The notes: generated by a model from the sequence alone, not told the origin. Numbered from the stretch's first letter, positions 16,890 to 25,986 are shown. The stretch: DNA of 64,000 nt from AC-37 sp036386455 (GCA_036386455.1 DASVVS010000056.1:1-64000), one strand, 5' to 3'. Translations and numbers: made by a program.

Positions 16890-17516
16890 TCAGGCTGGAT
16901 ACCCGGGCTCCCCCGGCAGCAGGACGTGGGCCTCGCCCTCGCCCTGCACGACCTTCGGCAGGATCGGCTCGACCTCGCGGCCCCGGGCCGTCTCGAGCGC
17001 GTGCTCGACGGAATCGAGGCCCGTGAGCTGCTCCAGGGTCTTGATCGTGGGGAAGACGAGCATCAGCTCGCCGCGCTCGCACTCCGCCAGGGCGTCGGCC
17101 GGTCGGATCCAGCGGGCGCCGACGCACTCGGCCCCGTCCACGCGCGGCTCCGCCCCGGGCGGCGCGGCGGCCAGGAAGAAGTACGTGTCGAAGCGGATCT
17201 TGACCACCTCGGGGGTGATCCAGCGCGAGAACGGCACGAGCGCCCGGACGTCCTCGATCCTCACCGCGGCCTCCTCCTCGAGCTCGCGGATGGCGGCCGC
17301 GGCCGGGTCGCCGCCGTCGTCGTCCTCGTGCACGGCGCCGCCGGGGAAGACCCAGGCGCCGCCCATGAAGCGCTGCTCGGGATTGCGCTGCACGAGCAGC
17401 ACCTCCATGCCTTCCTCGGCGTCGCGCACGAGGATCGCCGTGGCAGCGAGCCGCGCGGGCTTCACATCGCCCGTGTTCAGCTCCTCCCCGGGCGGCGGAC
17501 GATCGATCCTGGCCAC
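16890..17516 (-). CDS. Nudix hydrolase
   Basis: 208 residues, GTG start. WVFPGGAVHE (56-64) and AIRELEEEA (75-83) are the two halves of the Nudix box. The segment between them is longer than the strict consensus, as in CoA-diphosphatase/NUDT19-like members. The N-terminus ARLAATAILVRD is the usual first strand. It probably cleaves a nucleoside diphosphate-linked compound such as acyl-CoA or ADP-ribose in the cytoplasm. It diverges from the rubredoxin gene with 36 bases between starts. Confidence 0.87.
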   Translation of the reverse strand: MARIDRPPPGEELNTGDVKPARLAATAILVRDAEEGMEVLLVQRNPEQRFMGGAWVFPGGAVHEDDDGGDPAAAAIRELEEEAAVRIEDVRALVPFSRWITPEVVKIRFDTYFFLAAAPPGAEPRVDGAECVGARWIRPADALAECERGELMLVFPTIKTLEQLTGLDSVEHALETARGREVEPILPKVVQGEGEAHVLLPGEPGYPA

Positions 17517-17552
17517 GCAGCCAACCCTACAGTCGTTTGCAACACTGTCGCT

Positions 17553-17732
17553 GTGGAGGCCGCCACCGAGCAGCTCTGGATCTGCGAGTCCTGCGGGTTC
17601 ATCTACGACCCCGCCGAGGGCGATCCCGACGGCGGCATCCCGCCCGGCACGCCGTTCGAGGCGATTCCGAACGACTGGCTGTGCCCGGTTTGCGGAGCGC
17701 GCAAGCGCGACTTCGTGGAGTACGACGGCTAG
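17553..17732 (+). CDS. Rubredoxin
   Basis: 59 residues from a GTG start, too short for many gene callers. Two iron-ligand pairs are present, CESC (11-14) and CPVC (44-47), with the rubredoxin landmarks GFIYDPAEGDPDGGIPPGT and the aromatic residues FEAIPNDWLCP. It carries single electrons through an Fe(Cys)4 centre, often to oxygenases or peroxide-detoxifying enzymes. No obvious partner oxygenase is adjacent. Confidence 0.92.
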   Translation: MEAATEQLWICESCGFIYDPAEGDPDGGIPPGTPFEAIPNDWLCPVCGARKRDFVEYDG

Positions 17733-17748
17733 GCCCCGCGGACGGCGC

Positions 17749-18225
17749 TCAGGCGTTCGTGGGGAACGTGCGCCAGGTGTCGTAGGCCGGTCGCGGCTCG
17801 TTGCCGCCGATCTCGAGCCGGAAGGTCTCCCAGCCGCCGATCGCCCGTCGGGTGACGTTCAGCGTCGACTGCCCCCCGTTCTCCGCGCAGACGAACCACT
17901 GGTTGTCGGGCGTGACGATCGCGACCTGCGCCCCGCTGGAGAGCGGGGTGCCGTCGGCCATGCCGAGCCCGATGATCTTGAACTGCTCCCACCCGAGCGC
18001 CTGCGTCCTGTTCGCCACGAGGATCCCGCCGCCGCCGTTCTCGGCGCACCAGTAGTGGCCGGTGTACGTCTTGAGCGTGACGACGGCCCCGCTCGCGAGG
18101 TTGCCCGGCACGGTGAAGCTCTCCCACTCGAGAGCGGGATCCACGAGCGCCTGGAGCGACCCGCCGCCTCCGTTGTAGGCGTGCACGAACAGGCCGTTGA
18201 ATGCCCTGAGATAGATGATCGGCAT
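17749..18225 (-). CDS. Beta-trefoil-like (fascin/lectin-type) protein
   Basis: 158 residues built of three similar units of about 45 residues, each with an aromatic start, AENGGG-type turn and a W-E-x-F strand: VHAYNGGGG...WESF, YWCAENGGGG...WEQF, WFVCAENGGQ...WETF. This matches a fascin-like or lectin-like beta-trefoil. No signal peptide is visible. It overlaps the glycosidase-like gene by one base (TGATG), so the two are coupled; a carbohydrate-binding partner for that enzyme is the simplest inference. Confidence 0.75.
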   Translation of the reverse strand: MPIIYLRAFNGLFVHAYNGGGGSLQALVDPALEWESFTVPGNLASGAVVTLKTYTGHYWCAENGGGGILVANRTQALGWEQFKIIGLGMADGTPLSSGAQVAIVTPDNQWFVCAENGGQSTLNVTRRAIGGWETFRLEIGGNEPRPAYDTWRTFPTNA

Positions 18226-19307
18226 CAGCGGCTCTCCGCGACGGTGAGGTACGTGTAGGCGTCACGCAAGCCGCAGTCGTAGACGTAGTCCGATGTGAAC
18301 AGGTAATGCATGAGCATCGCAACCCCCGCGCCGTCCGATGTGTTCTGCATCCGGTTGTGGTTGTTGGCGAGCAGTACGCGCTGCTTGTCGCGAGCGCGGG
18401 TGCGGTCGTAGTTCAGGCTCGGATACCACTCGCTGTGGATCGTGTTGAGACGCCCCCCGCCCTCGGTCAGGAACATCCGTGCGCTCGCCGGGTCGTTCTC
18501 TGCGCCCCAGCCGTACCAGCGGCTGCCCGACCTGAGCTTGTCGATCGTGACCTTTGCGCGGTTCGTCGTCGTGATCGAGCCGTCGATGCCGGCGTCGAGC
18601 TCGATGTCGCGATGGTTGTGGTGTGACCATCCGAACCATCCGCCGGCCTTGAACCCAGTCGCCTTCAGGTTGTCCAGGACCCGGTCCGTGAACGTCGAGT
18701 ACGGCGTCCGGTAGTCGCTGACCTCGGTCGTGTCCCCGGTTCCAGGAGCGAGGAGGACCGGCCACGAGCTCGCGATGCCCTCATCGATCTTGATGCGCGC
18801 CGCGGTTCGCATCATGTCCGCGGTGATCACGTGGACGTTCGTCTGCGGGAGGAACTGGATGTTCGGCTCGTTGCAGATCTCGATGCAGGCGGCGAAGCCC
18901 CGGTTGTTCGCGAAGGCCGGGTTGTAGCGGAGGATGAGCTCCTTGATGAAGTTCGACCACGGGGATCCCGGCGCGACGCTGTCCGGGACGTACAGGTCGC
19001 TGTTGCGGCCGACGAAGCCGTTGCGAGCAACGCTGTTCGCCCACAGCGGGAACTTCCACGCCGTGATGATCACGGCCCGGCCGTTGCGGTTCGCCTCCTG
19101 GACCTGCGCGTCGAGCCCGGCCCAGTTGCCGTGGCCGCCGACGGAGTCTCCGCTGGTGGGCTGGAGATAGGACCACGGCGCCCACAGGCGGACCCACGGC
19201 GTGTTGGTGTCGTCGAAGTAGCGCCGCTGCACGCGGTAGTCGTGCACGCCGCCGTTGGTCGTCCCGGCGGGGTGGATCGCCACTCCCTTCCTCAGATCGC
19301 TGGCCAT
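18225..19307 (-). CDS. TIM-barrel glycoside hydrolase-like protein
   Basis: 360 residues. The pattern fits a clan-A (beta/alpha)8 glycosidase: VRLWAPWSYLQP early strand, the acid/base motif EICNEPNI with Asn146-Glu147-Pro148, and a candidate nucleophile Glu282 in MFLTEGGG. Closest in style to GH5/GH39-type enzymes, but I cannot name the family. No secretion signal is visible, which is odd for such an enzyme; an upstream neighbour carries a Tat signal ten bases away. The DNA has more A/T in third positions than its surroundings. Confidence 0.72.
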   Translation of the reverse strand: MASDLRKGVAIHPAGTTNGGVHDYRVQRRYFDDTNTPWVRLWAPWSYLQPTSGDSVGGHGNWAGLDAQVQEANRNGRAVIITAWKFPLWANSVARNGFVGRNSDLYVPDSVAPGSPWSNFIKELILRYNPAFANNRGFAACIEICNEPNIQFLPQTNVHVITADMMRTAARIKIDEGIASSWPVLLAPGTGDTTEVSDYRTPYSTFTDRVLDNLKATGFKAGGWFGWSHHNHRDIELDAGIDGSITTTNRAKVTIDKLRSGSRWYGWGAENDPASARMFLTEGGGRLNTIHSEWYPSLNYDRTRARDKQRVLLANNHNRMQNTSDGAGVAMLMHYLFTSDYVYDCGLRDAYTYLTVAESR

Positions 19308-19316
19308 CGTTTCCCC

Positions 19317-20009
19317 CTAGACAGTGATCGGGTTGACCTTCTCGAGGTCACCCTGGTCGGCGTGGAACGGCGCGGCGACGAGCCCGAGCGCCGCCACCAT
19401 CAGATTGGTCCGGTCGAGCTCCTCATCGCTGCTCTTCCGCTTCTCGCGAGGAGGCGGGCCGGCTCCGGGGGCGACCTTGATCGACCCGAAGTCGGTCGGG
19501 TCGCCCTGGTTCCTCGGGTCGGCGACGAACTCGCGCATGCTCGCCTTCGCGCGTTCGTCCTTCGCGCTCTCCTCGTTGCGGTCGCCGTGGGCCGCGCGGT
19601 GGTCGGGATCCCGCTGCCAGGCCCGGATGTGCTCCGTGCGCTTTGCCTTGCTCGCCTTGCGGAACGCCTTGCCTTCGTAGGTAGCGTCGAGATCGAGAAG
19701 CACCGAGTCCGCGAACTGCTGCGTGTCCGGCGTCTGGCTCTCGTACCAGCGCTCGTAGCGCTCGACGATCGCATCGGCGCTGTCCGCGGGGATGCTGTTG
19801 CTCGGCGAGTCGGCGACCGCCTGGACCAGTGCGACGTAGGTCTGCTTGCAGCGCTCGTCTACGCCCGGGCGGATCGCCGCGATGGCACGCCCGACGGTCT
19901 TGTCCCAGCCGCTTGCGGCCAGGACCGCGGCGGCGCCGAGGACGCCGGACCGCTTGAGGAAGCTTCGGCGGGTCACCGGGGCCGGTCCGCCGATTGGATG
20001 CGAATTCAT
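19317..20009 (-). CDS. Tat-exported protein of unknown function
   Basis: 230 residues. A twin-arginine signal, TRRSFLKRSG (Arg14-Arg15), is followed by a hydrophobic stretch to about residue 34. The mature part is helical and highly charged, ending in a hydrophobic tail (NLMVAALGLVAAPFH). It vaguely resembles the small Tat-exported subunits that accompany membrane dehydrogenases, but I do not recognise it. First gene of a three-gene unit with the glycosidase and trefoil protein. An in-frame ATG at 20057 would place 16 extra residues before the Tat signal and is rejected. Confidence 0.68.
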   Translation of the reverse strand: MNSHPIGGPAPVTRRSFLKRSGVLGAAAVLAASGWDKTVGRAIAAIRPGVDERCKQTYVALVQAVADSPSNSIPADSADAIVERYERWYESQTPDTQQFADSVLLDLDATYEGKAFRKASKAKRTEHIRAWQRDPDHRAAHGDRNEESAKDERAKASMREFVADPRNQGDPTDFGSIKVAPGAGPPPREKRKSSDEELDRTNLMVAALGLVAAPFHADQGDLEKVNPITV

Positions 20010-20145
20010 TTGAGCACGAGAACACGTCGATAAACACCTGTCAAGCGAAAAGCCCAATTCGCAGTGTTAAGAAAGAAGCGCAGAAGAACGCAAGATGCGA
20101 CAAACGGCTGGGTCAGGCGAGTCGCGTCGCGACCTCGGGATTCGA

Positions 20146-20167
20146 GCGCCCGCGGCGCGGCGGGCGC
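20146..20167 (-). terminator. GC-rich hairpin at the end of bioA
   Basis: GCGCCCGC and GCGGGCGC form a perfect eight-pair stem around a six-base loop, touching the bioA stop codon. There is no U-tract. It is probably the transcript end of bioA or a barrier against run-on into the Tat-gene promoter region. Confidence 0.5.
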
Positions 20168-21465
20168 TACGCGGCTCGAGCCAGAGGGGCGACCGAGCCG
20201 GTGGCGGCCTCGATCGCCTCGGCCGTCGTCTCGACCAGCTCGCGCAGCTCCGCCGGCCTGATCGCCAGCGGCGGCATCAGGATCACGACGTCGCCCAGCG
20301 GGCGGATGATCGCGCCGCGGCGGCGGGCCTCCAGCGTGACCTGGTGGCCCATCCGGGCCTCGAGCGGGAAGCCGCCGAGCTCGATGCCGACCATGAAGCC
20401 GCGGCGGCGTACCTCGGTCACCGCCGGCAGCGCCTCCACGGGCTCCAGCAGACGGCCGAGCAGCTCGATCTTCGACTCGAGGACCTCCAGCGTGCGCTCC
20501 TGCTCGAACAGCCGCAGGCTGGCCAGCGCCGCCGCGCACGCGAGCGGGTTGCCCGTGTAGGTGTGGCCGTGGAAGAAGGTGCGGAACTCCTCGAAGTCGC
20601 CGAGGAACCCCTCGTAGATCCGCTCGGTGGCAAGCGTGGCGGCGAGCGGCATGTAGCCGCCGGTGAGCCCCTTGGCGACGCACAGGATGTCGGGCGTGAC
20701 GCCCTCGTGCTCGCAGGCGAACATCTTGCCGGTGCGGCCGAAGCCGGTGGCCACCTCGTCGCAGATCAGCAGCACGCCGTGGCGGTCGCAGAGCTCGCGG
20801 ACGTCGCGCAGGTAGCCCTCCGGGTGGACCAGCATCCCGGCCGCGCCCTGCACGAGCGGCTCCATGATCACCGCGGCGATCTCGTGCCCGTGCTCGGTGA
20901 GGATCCGCTCCATGTCGGCCGCGTCGCCCGGCTCGGCGCGCAGCGCGTCGAACAGCAGCGGCCGGTACATCGAGTGGAACAGGTCGATCCCGCCCACCGA
21001 GACCGAGCCGATCGTGTCGCCGTGGTAGGACATCCGCAGGCAGACGAAGCGCTTGCGCCGCGCATGCTCGCCGCCCTGCTGCTGCCAGAACTGGAACGCC
21101 ATCTTGAGCCCGATCTCGGTGGCGGTCGAGCCGCTGTCCGAGTAGAAGACGCGCGAGAGCCCGTCCGGGGCGATCTCGACGAGCCGCTTGGCGAGCTCGA
21201 CCGCCGACGGGTGCGAGAGCCCGAGCATCGTGCTGTGGGCCACCTTGTCCAGCTGGTCCTTGACCGCCATGTCGAGGACCGGATGCCGGTGGCCGTGCAC
21301 GTTGCACCACAGGGACGAGACGCCGTCGATGTAGTGCCGGCCCTCCGTGTCGAAGAGATGGACGCCGTCGGCGCGCTCGATGATGGGCGCGTCCTCGTGC
21401 TCCCAGCCGCGCTGCTGCGTGAACGGGTGCCACAGGTAGCGGCGGTCGTCGGCAGCGGTGCTCAC
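20167..21465 (-). CDS. bioA: Adenosylmethionine-8-amino-7-oxononanoate aminotransferase
   Basis: 432 residues, class III PLP aminotransferase. It converts KAPA to DAPA using S-adenosylmethionine as amino donor. Visible signatures: LWHPFTQQ (the Trp-containing SAM/KAPA pocket), YSDSGSTATE, MSYHGDT, LLICDEVATGFGRTG with the cofactor Asp, and the lysine in VAKGLTGGYMPL (about 262). GTG 21465 is the natural start (the sequence matches BioA from here). It is separated from the bioBFD operon by the divergent secreted hydrolase gene and must have its own promoter. Confidence 0.95.
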   Translation of the reverse strand: MSTAADDRRYLWHPFTQQRGWEHEDAPIIERADGVHLFDTEGRHYIDGVSSLWCNVHGHRHPVLDMAVKDQLDKVAHSTMLGLSHPSAVELAKRLVEIAPDGLSRVFYSDSGSTATEIGLKMAFQFWQQQGGEHARRKRFVCLRMSYHGDTIGSVSVGGIDLFHSMYRPLLFDALRAEPGDAADMERILTEHGHEIAAVIMEPLVQGAAGMLVHPEGYLRDVRELCDRHGVLLICDEVATGFGRTGKMFACEHEGVTPDILCVAKGLTGGYMPLAATLATERIYEGFLGDFEEFRTFFHGHTYTGNPLACAAALASLRLFEQERTLEVLESKIELLGRLLEPVEALPAVTEVRRRGFMVGIELGGFPLEARMGHQVTLEARRRGAIIRPLGDVVILMPPLAIRPAELRELVETTAEAIEAATGSVAPLARAA

Positions 21466-21516
21466 AGGCGCGAAGGTACTTGCGTGGGGGGACGGAACGG
21501 GCTTAGGGTGGGAGGC

Positions 21517-23340
21517 GTGAGGAGAGTCGCCAGCCTGCTGGCGGTGGCCGCCGCGCTCGCGGCGCCCGGCGCCGCCTCGGCGTCGCCCGAGGCACCGTTC
21601 GGCCACGCCTGCACGCCGCAGAACGGCGTGCGCTTCTGCCCCACCGCGAACGACGACCAGCGCGTGCCGAGCTTCGACGGCGTGCCCATGGACGTGGACG
21701 TGACGCTGCCGGCCGGCGGCACCGCTCCGTACCCGACGATCCTCATGCTCCACGGCTTCCCGGGCACGAAGGAGAGCTTCGAGGCCGCCGCGCTCGACGG
21801 CAAGGACGCTCACACCTACCACTGGAACAACACGTGGTTCGCGCAGCAGGGCTACGCGGTCGTGAACGTGTCGAGCCGCGGCTTCGGCCGCTCGTGCGGC
21901 GTGCCCGACTCGCGCACCTCGCCGGCGTGCGACCGTGGCTGGTTCCACCCGGTCGCCGACCAGCGCTACGAGCTGCACGACTTCCAGCACCTGCTCGGCC
22001 TGCTGGCCGACGAGGGCGTGACGAACCCGGACGCGATCGGCGTCACCGGCACCAGCATGGGCGGCGGCGCGACGATGCAGCTCGCGTTCCTCGAGAACAG
22101 GATCCGCAACGTCAACGGCACGTACTCGCCCTGGACGAGCCCGGCGGGCAAGCCGCTGCGCGTCGCTGCCGCGTACCCGCGCTGGGGCTACTCGGATCTC
22201 ACCTACTCGCTGTTCCCGAACGGGCGCGCGCTGGACTACGCCATCCCGCTGAAGCCCGAGAGCGTCGATCCCATCGGGGTGGTCAAGACGAGCGTGTTCA
22301 ACGCCCTCGCCGCGGGCGGGGCGCTCGGGTTCACCGCCCCGGAGGGCGCGGATCCGACGGCCGACCTCACCGGCTGGGTCAAGCTCGCCAACGGGGGTGA
22401 GCCCTACCGGCAGGACGTGCGATCCATCGTGGAGCAGGGAGCCACCTTCAAGAGCTCGACCGGCATCTCGGGCACGACCACGACGCCGCTCCTGATGATG
22501 ATCGGCTGGACCGACCCGGTCTTCCCGGCCATCGAGGCGATCCGGCCGTACAACCGGCTCCGCACGGCCACGGGGAACGCAGCCGAGGTCACGCTCCAGC
22601 TCGGCGACGTCGGGCACTTCACCGGCGGCAACCCCATCGAGCAGTACCGCGTGTTCAACGACGACGCGCTGCCCTTCTTCGAGCGCCACCTGAAGGGCCA
22701 GGGCCCGGCGCTGCCGCTCGGTGCGGTCACGGCGTTCCTCCAGGGCTGCCCGAAGGGGTCGGCCGGCAGCAAGCCGATCTTCGCGTCCAGCTACTCGAAG
22801 CTCTCGCGCGGCGTGATGCTCTTGACCAAGCGCAAGGGCCGCGTGACCTCCAAGGGCGGCAGCGCCGTCTCGGCCGCAGCCGTCGATCCGGTGAAGACGA
22901 ACAACCGCTGCGCCGAGGTGCAGGGCGGCTCGACGGTCGGCACCGCGGTCCTCTCGCGCAAGTCCCCCGGTTTCACGATGCTGGGGCTGCCGCGGGTCGC
23001 GGCCACCGTGCGGACGAAGGGCGAGTTCGCGCAGCTCGACGCGGTCCTCTGGGAGGTCACGGGCGGCAGGGAGCGGCGGCGCCAGCGGGTCGTCGACTTC
23101 GGAGTGTTCCGCCTGAAGCCGAATCAGAAGGGCCGGATCGTCTTCCAGCTCCAGGGCAACGGCTACCGCTTCGTGAAGGGCTCCACGGTCAAGCTCGAGC
23201 TGCGCGGGCGCACGCCGAACCTGTACCGCCCGTCCAACGGCTCGTTCCGGGTCGAGCTGAGCGACGTCGCGCTCGAGATCCCCACGCGCGACAAGCCGAG
23301 CCGGTCCAAGGGGATCGACCGCAAGCCGCCCGCGCCGTAG
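21517..23340 (+). CDS. Secreted alpha/beta hydrolase of the CocE / X-Pro dipeptidyl-peptidase type
   Basis: 607 residues from GTG behind GGGAGG. A signal peptide (1-23) precedes an alpha/beta-hydrolase core: LMLHGFPGTKES, nucleophile elbow TGTSMGGG with Ser180, an acidic residue in IGWTDPVFP and His in DVGHFTGG. A C-terminal beta-rich domain (from about 430) resembles the jelly-roll domain of S15/CocE enzymes. Likely an extracellular peptidase or esterase. It lies between bioA and the biotin operon but has no obvious tie to biotin. Confidence 0.85.
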   Translation: MRRVASLLAVAAALAAPGAASASPEAPFGHACTPQNGVRFCPTANDDQRVPSFDGVPMDVDVTLPAGGTAPYPTILMLHGFPGTKESFEAAALDGKDAHTYHWNNTWFAQQGYAVVNVSSRGFGRSCGVPDSRTSPACDRGWFHPVADQRYELHDFQHLLGLLADEGVTNPDAIGVTGTSMGGGATMQLAFLENRIRNVNGTYSPWTSPAGKPLRVAAAYPRWGYSDLTYSLFPNGRALDYAIPLKPESVDPIGVVKTSVFNALAAGGALGFTAPEGADPTADLTGWVKLANGGEPYRQDVRSIVEQGATFKSSTGISGTTTTPLLMMIGWTDPVFPAIEAIRPYNRLRTATGNAAEVTLQLGDVGHFTGGNPIEQYRVFNDDALPFFERHLKGQGPALPLGAVTAFLQGCPKGSAGSKPIFASSYSKLSRGVMLLTKRKGRVTSKGGSAVSAAAVDPVKTNNRCAEVQGGSTVGTAVLSRKSPGFTMLGLPRVAATVRTKGEFAQLDAVLWEVTGGRERRRQRVVDFGVFRLKPNQKGRIVFQLQGNGYRFVKGSTVKLELRGRTPNLYRPSNGSFRVELSDVALEIPTRDKPSRSKGIDRKPPAP

Positions 23341-23361
23341 GGGCGCCGGGCAAGCCGGCCG

Positions 23362-23910
23362 CTAGCGCAGCGCCGCGATCGCCGCGCGCAGGTCCGGCAG
23401 CTCGCCCGCGTGCCGCGGGACGTGCCGCCAGCGCACCGTTCCGCTCGCGTCGACCGCGAACGTGCCCGCGCGCTGCCAGCGCGTGCCGTCCGGGTGGCGG
23501 TTGCGGATGCCGCCGCGGGCGAGCCGCGCGACCTCCGTCATCGAGCGCCGCCCGGCGAAGTGGCGGACCCCGGTGCGGCCGAGACCCCAGGTGGCGTAGT
23601 GCACGCGGCCGTCGTCCACGAGGACGCGGATCGGCTCGGTGCCGCCGATGGCGTCGCACCACTTGGCGGTGGCGGCGGCCGGAGCGTGGCTGACCGCGAC
23701 GAAGGCGACGTCCGGCTCGGCCGCGGCGGCCTCGCGCAGGGCGCGGGCGGTGGCCTCGGCGAACGGGCAGCCGGTGTGGCGGAGGAACGCGACCACGGCC
23801 GGGCGGCCCGGCTCGAGCCCGGGTTCCGGCAGCTCGCGCGCAGGCTCGCCGGGCGCCGGGGGCGCGGACACGGGGATCGGAAGCGGCGGCAGGAAGGTCC
23901 GGAGGTTCAC
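23362..23910 (-). CDS. Peroxiredoxin-like (AhpC/TSA) protein
   Basis: 182 residues. A thioredoxin-like fold with one conserved Cys in FLRHTGCPFAEA, like the PrxL2/AhpC-TSA families; no resolving Cys partner is close. A second Cys is in KWCDAIGG. The GTG start overlaps the bioD stop (GTGA), so it is translated with bioD. The link to biotin synthesis may be protection of the BioB iron-sulfur clusters from peroxide, which is inference only. Confidence 0.78.
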   Translation of the reverse strand: MNLRTFLPPLPIPVSAPPAPGEPARELPEPGLEPGRPAVVAFLRHTGCPFAEATARALREAAAAEPDVAFVAVSHAPAAATAKWCDAIGGTEPIRVLVDDGRVHYATWGLGRTGVRHFAGRRSMTEVARLARGGIRNRHPDGTRWQRAGTFAVDASGTVRWRHVPRHAGELPDLRAAIAALR

Positions 23911-24572
23911 CCGCCGCAGAGTCTTGCAAGGTGCGCGCCGGCCTCGGCGAGCGCGCCGGGCGACGTGTGCGCGAGCGTCTCGACCTCGACCGCGCCGAGG
24001 GCCGCGATCGTCTCGCGGTTCGACCGCTCCATCACGCTCGGTTCCTCCGGCCACGGCGTGAGCACCACCGCGCGCGGCTCGAGGCCGGCGGTCCGGGCCG
24101 CCTCCAGCGTGAGCAGCGAGTGGTTGATCGTGCCGAGGCCGGGCCGCGCCGCCACGACCAGCGGGAGGCCGAGGTCGAGCGCGAGGTCGCGCACCAGGTA
24201 GCCGGGGGTGATCGGGACCATCAGGCCGCCGACGCCCTCGCAGACGAGCACGTCGGCCCCCGCGCCGGCCGCCCGCGCCGCCTCGACCAGGCGGGATGGC
24301 TCGATCGGCTCGCCGCCGAGCTCGGCCGCGAGATGCGGCGAGACCGCGGGACCGAAGCGCAGGGGAGTGACCGCATCCGGCTCCGTGCCGGCCGCCGCCG
24401 CCAGCAGCTCGTGGTCGGGCGGCCAGTCGCCGGGCGGGTCGTCGAGGCCGGTCACGACCGGCTTGAAGGCCGCCACGCGCTCGCCGCGTGCGGCCAGCGC
24501 GGCGCAGAGCGCCGCGGCCACGACGCTCTTCCCGACCCCGGTGTCGGTGCCGGTGACGAAGACGCCGCGCAA
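23907..24572 (-). CDS. bioD: Dethiobiotin synthetase
   Basis: 221 residues from a TTG start. The ATP-binding GTDTGVGKS motif is at residues 8-16, followed by the family motifs FKPVVTG (Lys in substrate binding), VCEGVGGLMVPI and NHSLLTLEA. It closes the ureido ring of dethiobiotin from DAPA, CO2 and ATP. It lies 13 bases after bioF in the operon bioB-bioF-bioD and overlaps the peroxiredoxin-like gene. Confidence 0.95.
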   Translation of the reverse strand: MRGVFVTGTDTGVGKSVVAAALCAALAARGERVAAFKPVVTGLDDPPGDWPPDHELLAAAAGTEPDAVTPLRFGPAVSPHLAAELGGEPIEPSRLVEAARAAGAGADVLVCEGVGGLMVPITPGYLVRDLALDLGLPLVVAARPGLGTINHSLLTLEAARTAGLEPRAVVLTPWPEEPSVMERSNRETIAALGAVEVETLAHTSPGALAEAGAHLARLCGG

Positions 24573-24585
24573 CGAGGCGGGCGGG

Positions 24586-25986
24586 CTAGGCCGCGTCGGC
24601 CAGGCCGTCGAAGAGCTTCGGCTTGCCGGCGGCCGGGGCCGGCGGGGAGCCGCCCGCGGCGCGCGGCTCCGAGGTCGCCGTGGCGCCCGGCCGCGAGGCC
24701 GCCGTGGCGGACGGCGCCGGGGCTTCCGCGGGCCCTGAGGAGGCCGCTGCCCGCGCGGCCTGGCGCGGGCCCGTCCCCCAGGCCCATTCGGAATCCTCCG
24801 GCGGGCGGGGCGCCGACGCGGCGAGGGGGGTCGCGCCGGCGCGCAGCGCGCTCGAGAGCACGCTGGCCGCCCGCCGAAGCTCGGCCTCCGTGTGCACGGC
24901 CATCACGGCCAGGCGGAGGCGGGAGGTGCCCTCCGGGACGGTCGGCGGGCGAATGGCCTGCGCGTAGACGCCGCGCTCGAGCGCGTGCTCGCAGGCCTGC
25001 ATCGCGGCCGCCGCGTCGCCCACGAGGAGGGGGACGATCTGGGTCTCGGAATCGCCGGCCTCGATGCCGTGGCCCGCCAGCGCGTCGCGCAGCGCCTGCG
25101 CGTTGCGCTGGAGCTTGCGCACCCGCTCGGGTTGCTCGACCACCAGGTCGAGCGCCGCCATCGCGCCCGCGACCGCGGGCGGCGGGAGCGCCGTCGAGAA
25201 GATCAGCGTGCGTGCGCGGTTGACGAGGAACTCCGCCATGTCGCGGTCGCAGCACACGTAGGCGCCGTACGAGCCGAGCGCCTTGCCCAGCGTGCCGACC
25301 AGGACGTCCACCTCGTCCTCGAGCCCGGCGTCCGCCACCGCGCCGCGACCGCCGGGGCCGAGGCAGCCGGTGCCGTGCGCCTCGTCGACCATCACGCGCG
25401 CGTCGTAGCGCTCCGCGAGCTCGACGATCTCCTCGAGGGGCGCGATGTCGCCGTCCATCGAGAAGACGCTGTCGGTCACGATCAGCGCCCCGCGCCCGGC
25501 CGCCTCGCGCAGTCCCCACTCGAGGTGGTCGGTGTCGCAGTGGTCGTAGACGAACGTGTCCGCCTTCGCGAGGCGGCAGCCGTCGACGATGCTCGCGTGG
25601 TTGAGCGCGTCCGAGAAGACGACGTCGCCCTCGCGCGCCAGCGCCGCGATCACGCCGCTGTTGGCGAGGTACCCCGAGCCGAACAGCAGCGCGCTCTCGT
25701 AGCCCTTGAACGCGGCGAGGCGCTCCTCGAGCCGGCGGTGGCAGGTCATGTTGCCCGAGATCAGCCGCGACGCCCCGGCGCCGGCGCCCCAGCGCATGGC
25801 GGCGTCCGCCGCCGCCTCGCGCACGCGCGGGTGATCGGCGAGCCCCAGGTAGTTGTTCGAGCTGAGCAGCAGGACCGGCTTGCCGTCGAGCAGCACGCGC
25901 GCGCCCTGCGGCCCGGAGACCAGGCGCAGGCGACGGTGGAGCCCGCGCTCGCGCAGGTCGTCGAGAACCGCCTCGATGTCGGTCAT
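24586..25986 (-). CDS. bioF: 8-amino-7-oxononanoate synthase with low-complexity C-terminal tail
   Basis: 466 residues; it condenses pimeloyl thioester and alanine to KAPA. The catalytic core (1-383) is complete: SSNNYLGLA, GSGYLAN, SDALNHASI, VDEAHGTG (Asp201) and the PLP lysine 235 in GTLGKALGS. Residues 384-466 are an Ala/Pro/Ser-rich extension ending KPKLFDGLADAA that normal BioF proteins (about 385 residues) lack. The start overlaps the bioB stop (TGATG). Confidence 0.94.
   Translation of the reverse strand: MTDIEAVLDDLRERGLHRRLRLVSGPQGARVLLDGKPVLLLSSNNYLGLADHPRVREAAADAAMRWGAGAGASRLISGNMTCHRRLEERLAAFKGYESALLFGSGYLANSGVIAALAREGDVVFSDALNHASIVDGCRLAKADTFVYDHCDTDHLEWGLREAAGRGALIVTDSVFSMDGDIAPLEEIVELAERYDARVMVDEAHGTGCLGPGGRGAVADAGLEDEVDVLVGTLGKALGSYGAYVCCDRDMAEFLVNRARTLIFSTALPPPAVAGAMAALDLVVEQPERVRKLQRNAQALRDALAGHGIEAGDSETQIVPLLVGDAAAAMQACEHALERGVYAQAIRPPTVPEGTSRLRLAVMAVHTEAELRRAASVLSSALRAGATPLAASAPRPPEDSEWAWGTGPRQAARAAASSGPAEAPAPSATAASRPGATATSEPRAAGGSPPAPAAGKPKLFDGLADAA

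Noticed and set aside
20010..20057. In-frame ATG 20057 as start of the Tat protein
   Set aside because: It would place 16 residues before the twin-arginine region and lies in promoter-like sequence with a TTGACA.
20139..20153. tRNA T-arm-like sequence (TTCGAG near a GGGA block) beside the Tat/glycosidase unit, considered as an attachment site
   Set aside because: The flanking bases do not pair as a T-stem, and no matching repeat lies on the far side of the unit.
20095..21516. Plus-strand open frame running through bioA into the secreted hydrolase
   Set aside because: The upstream part is antisense shadow of bioA; the real protein begins with the signal peptide at GTG 21517.
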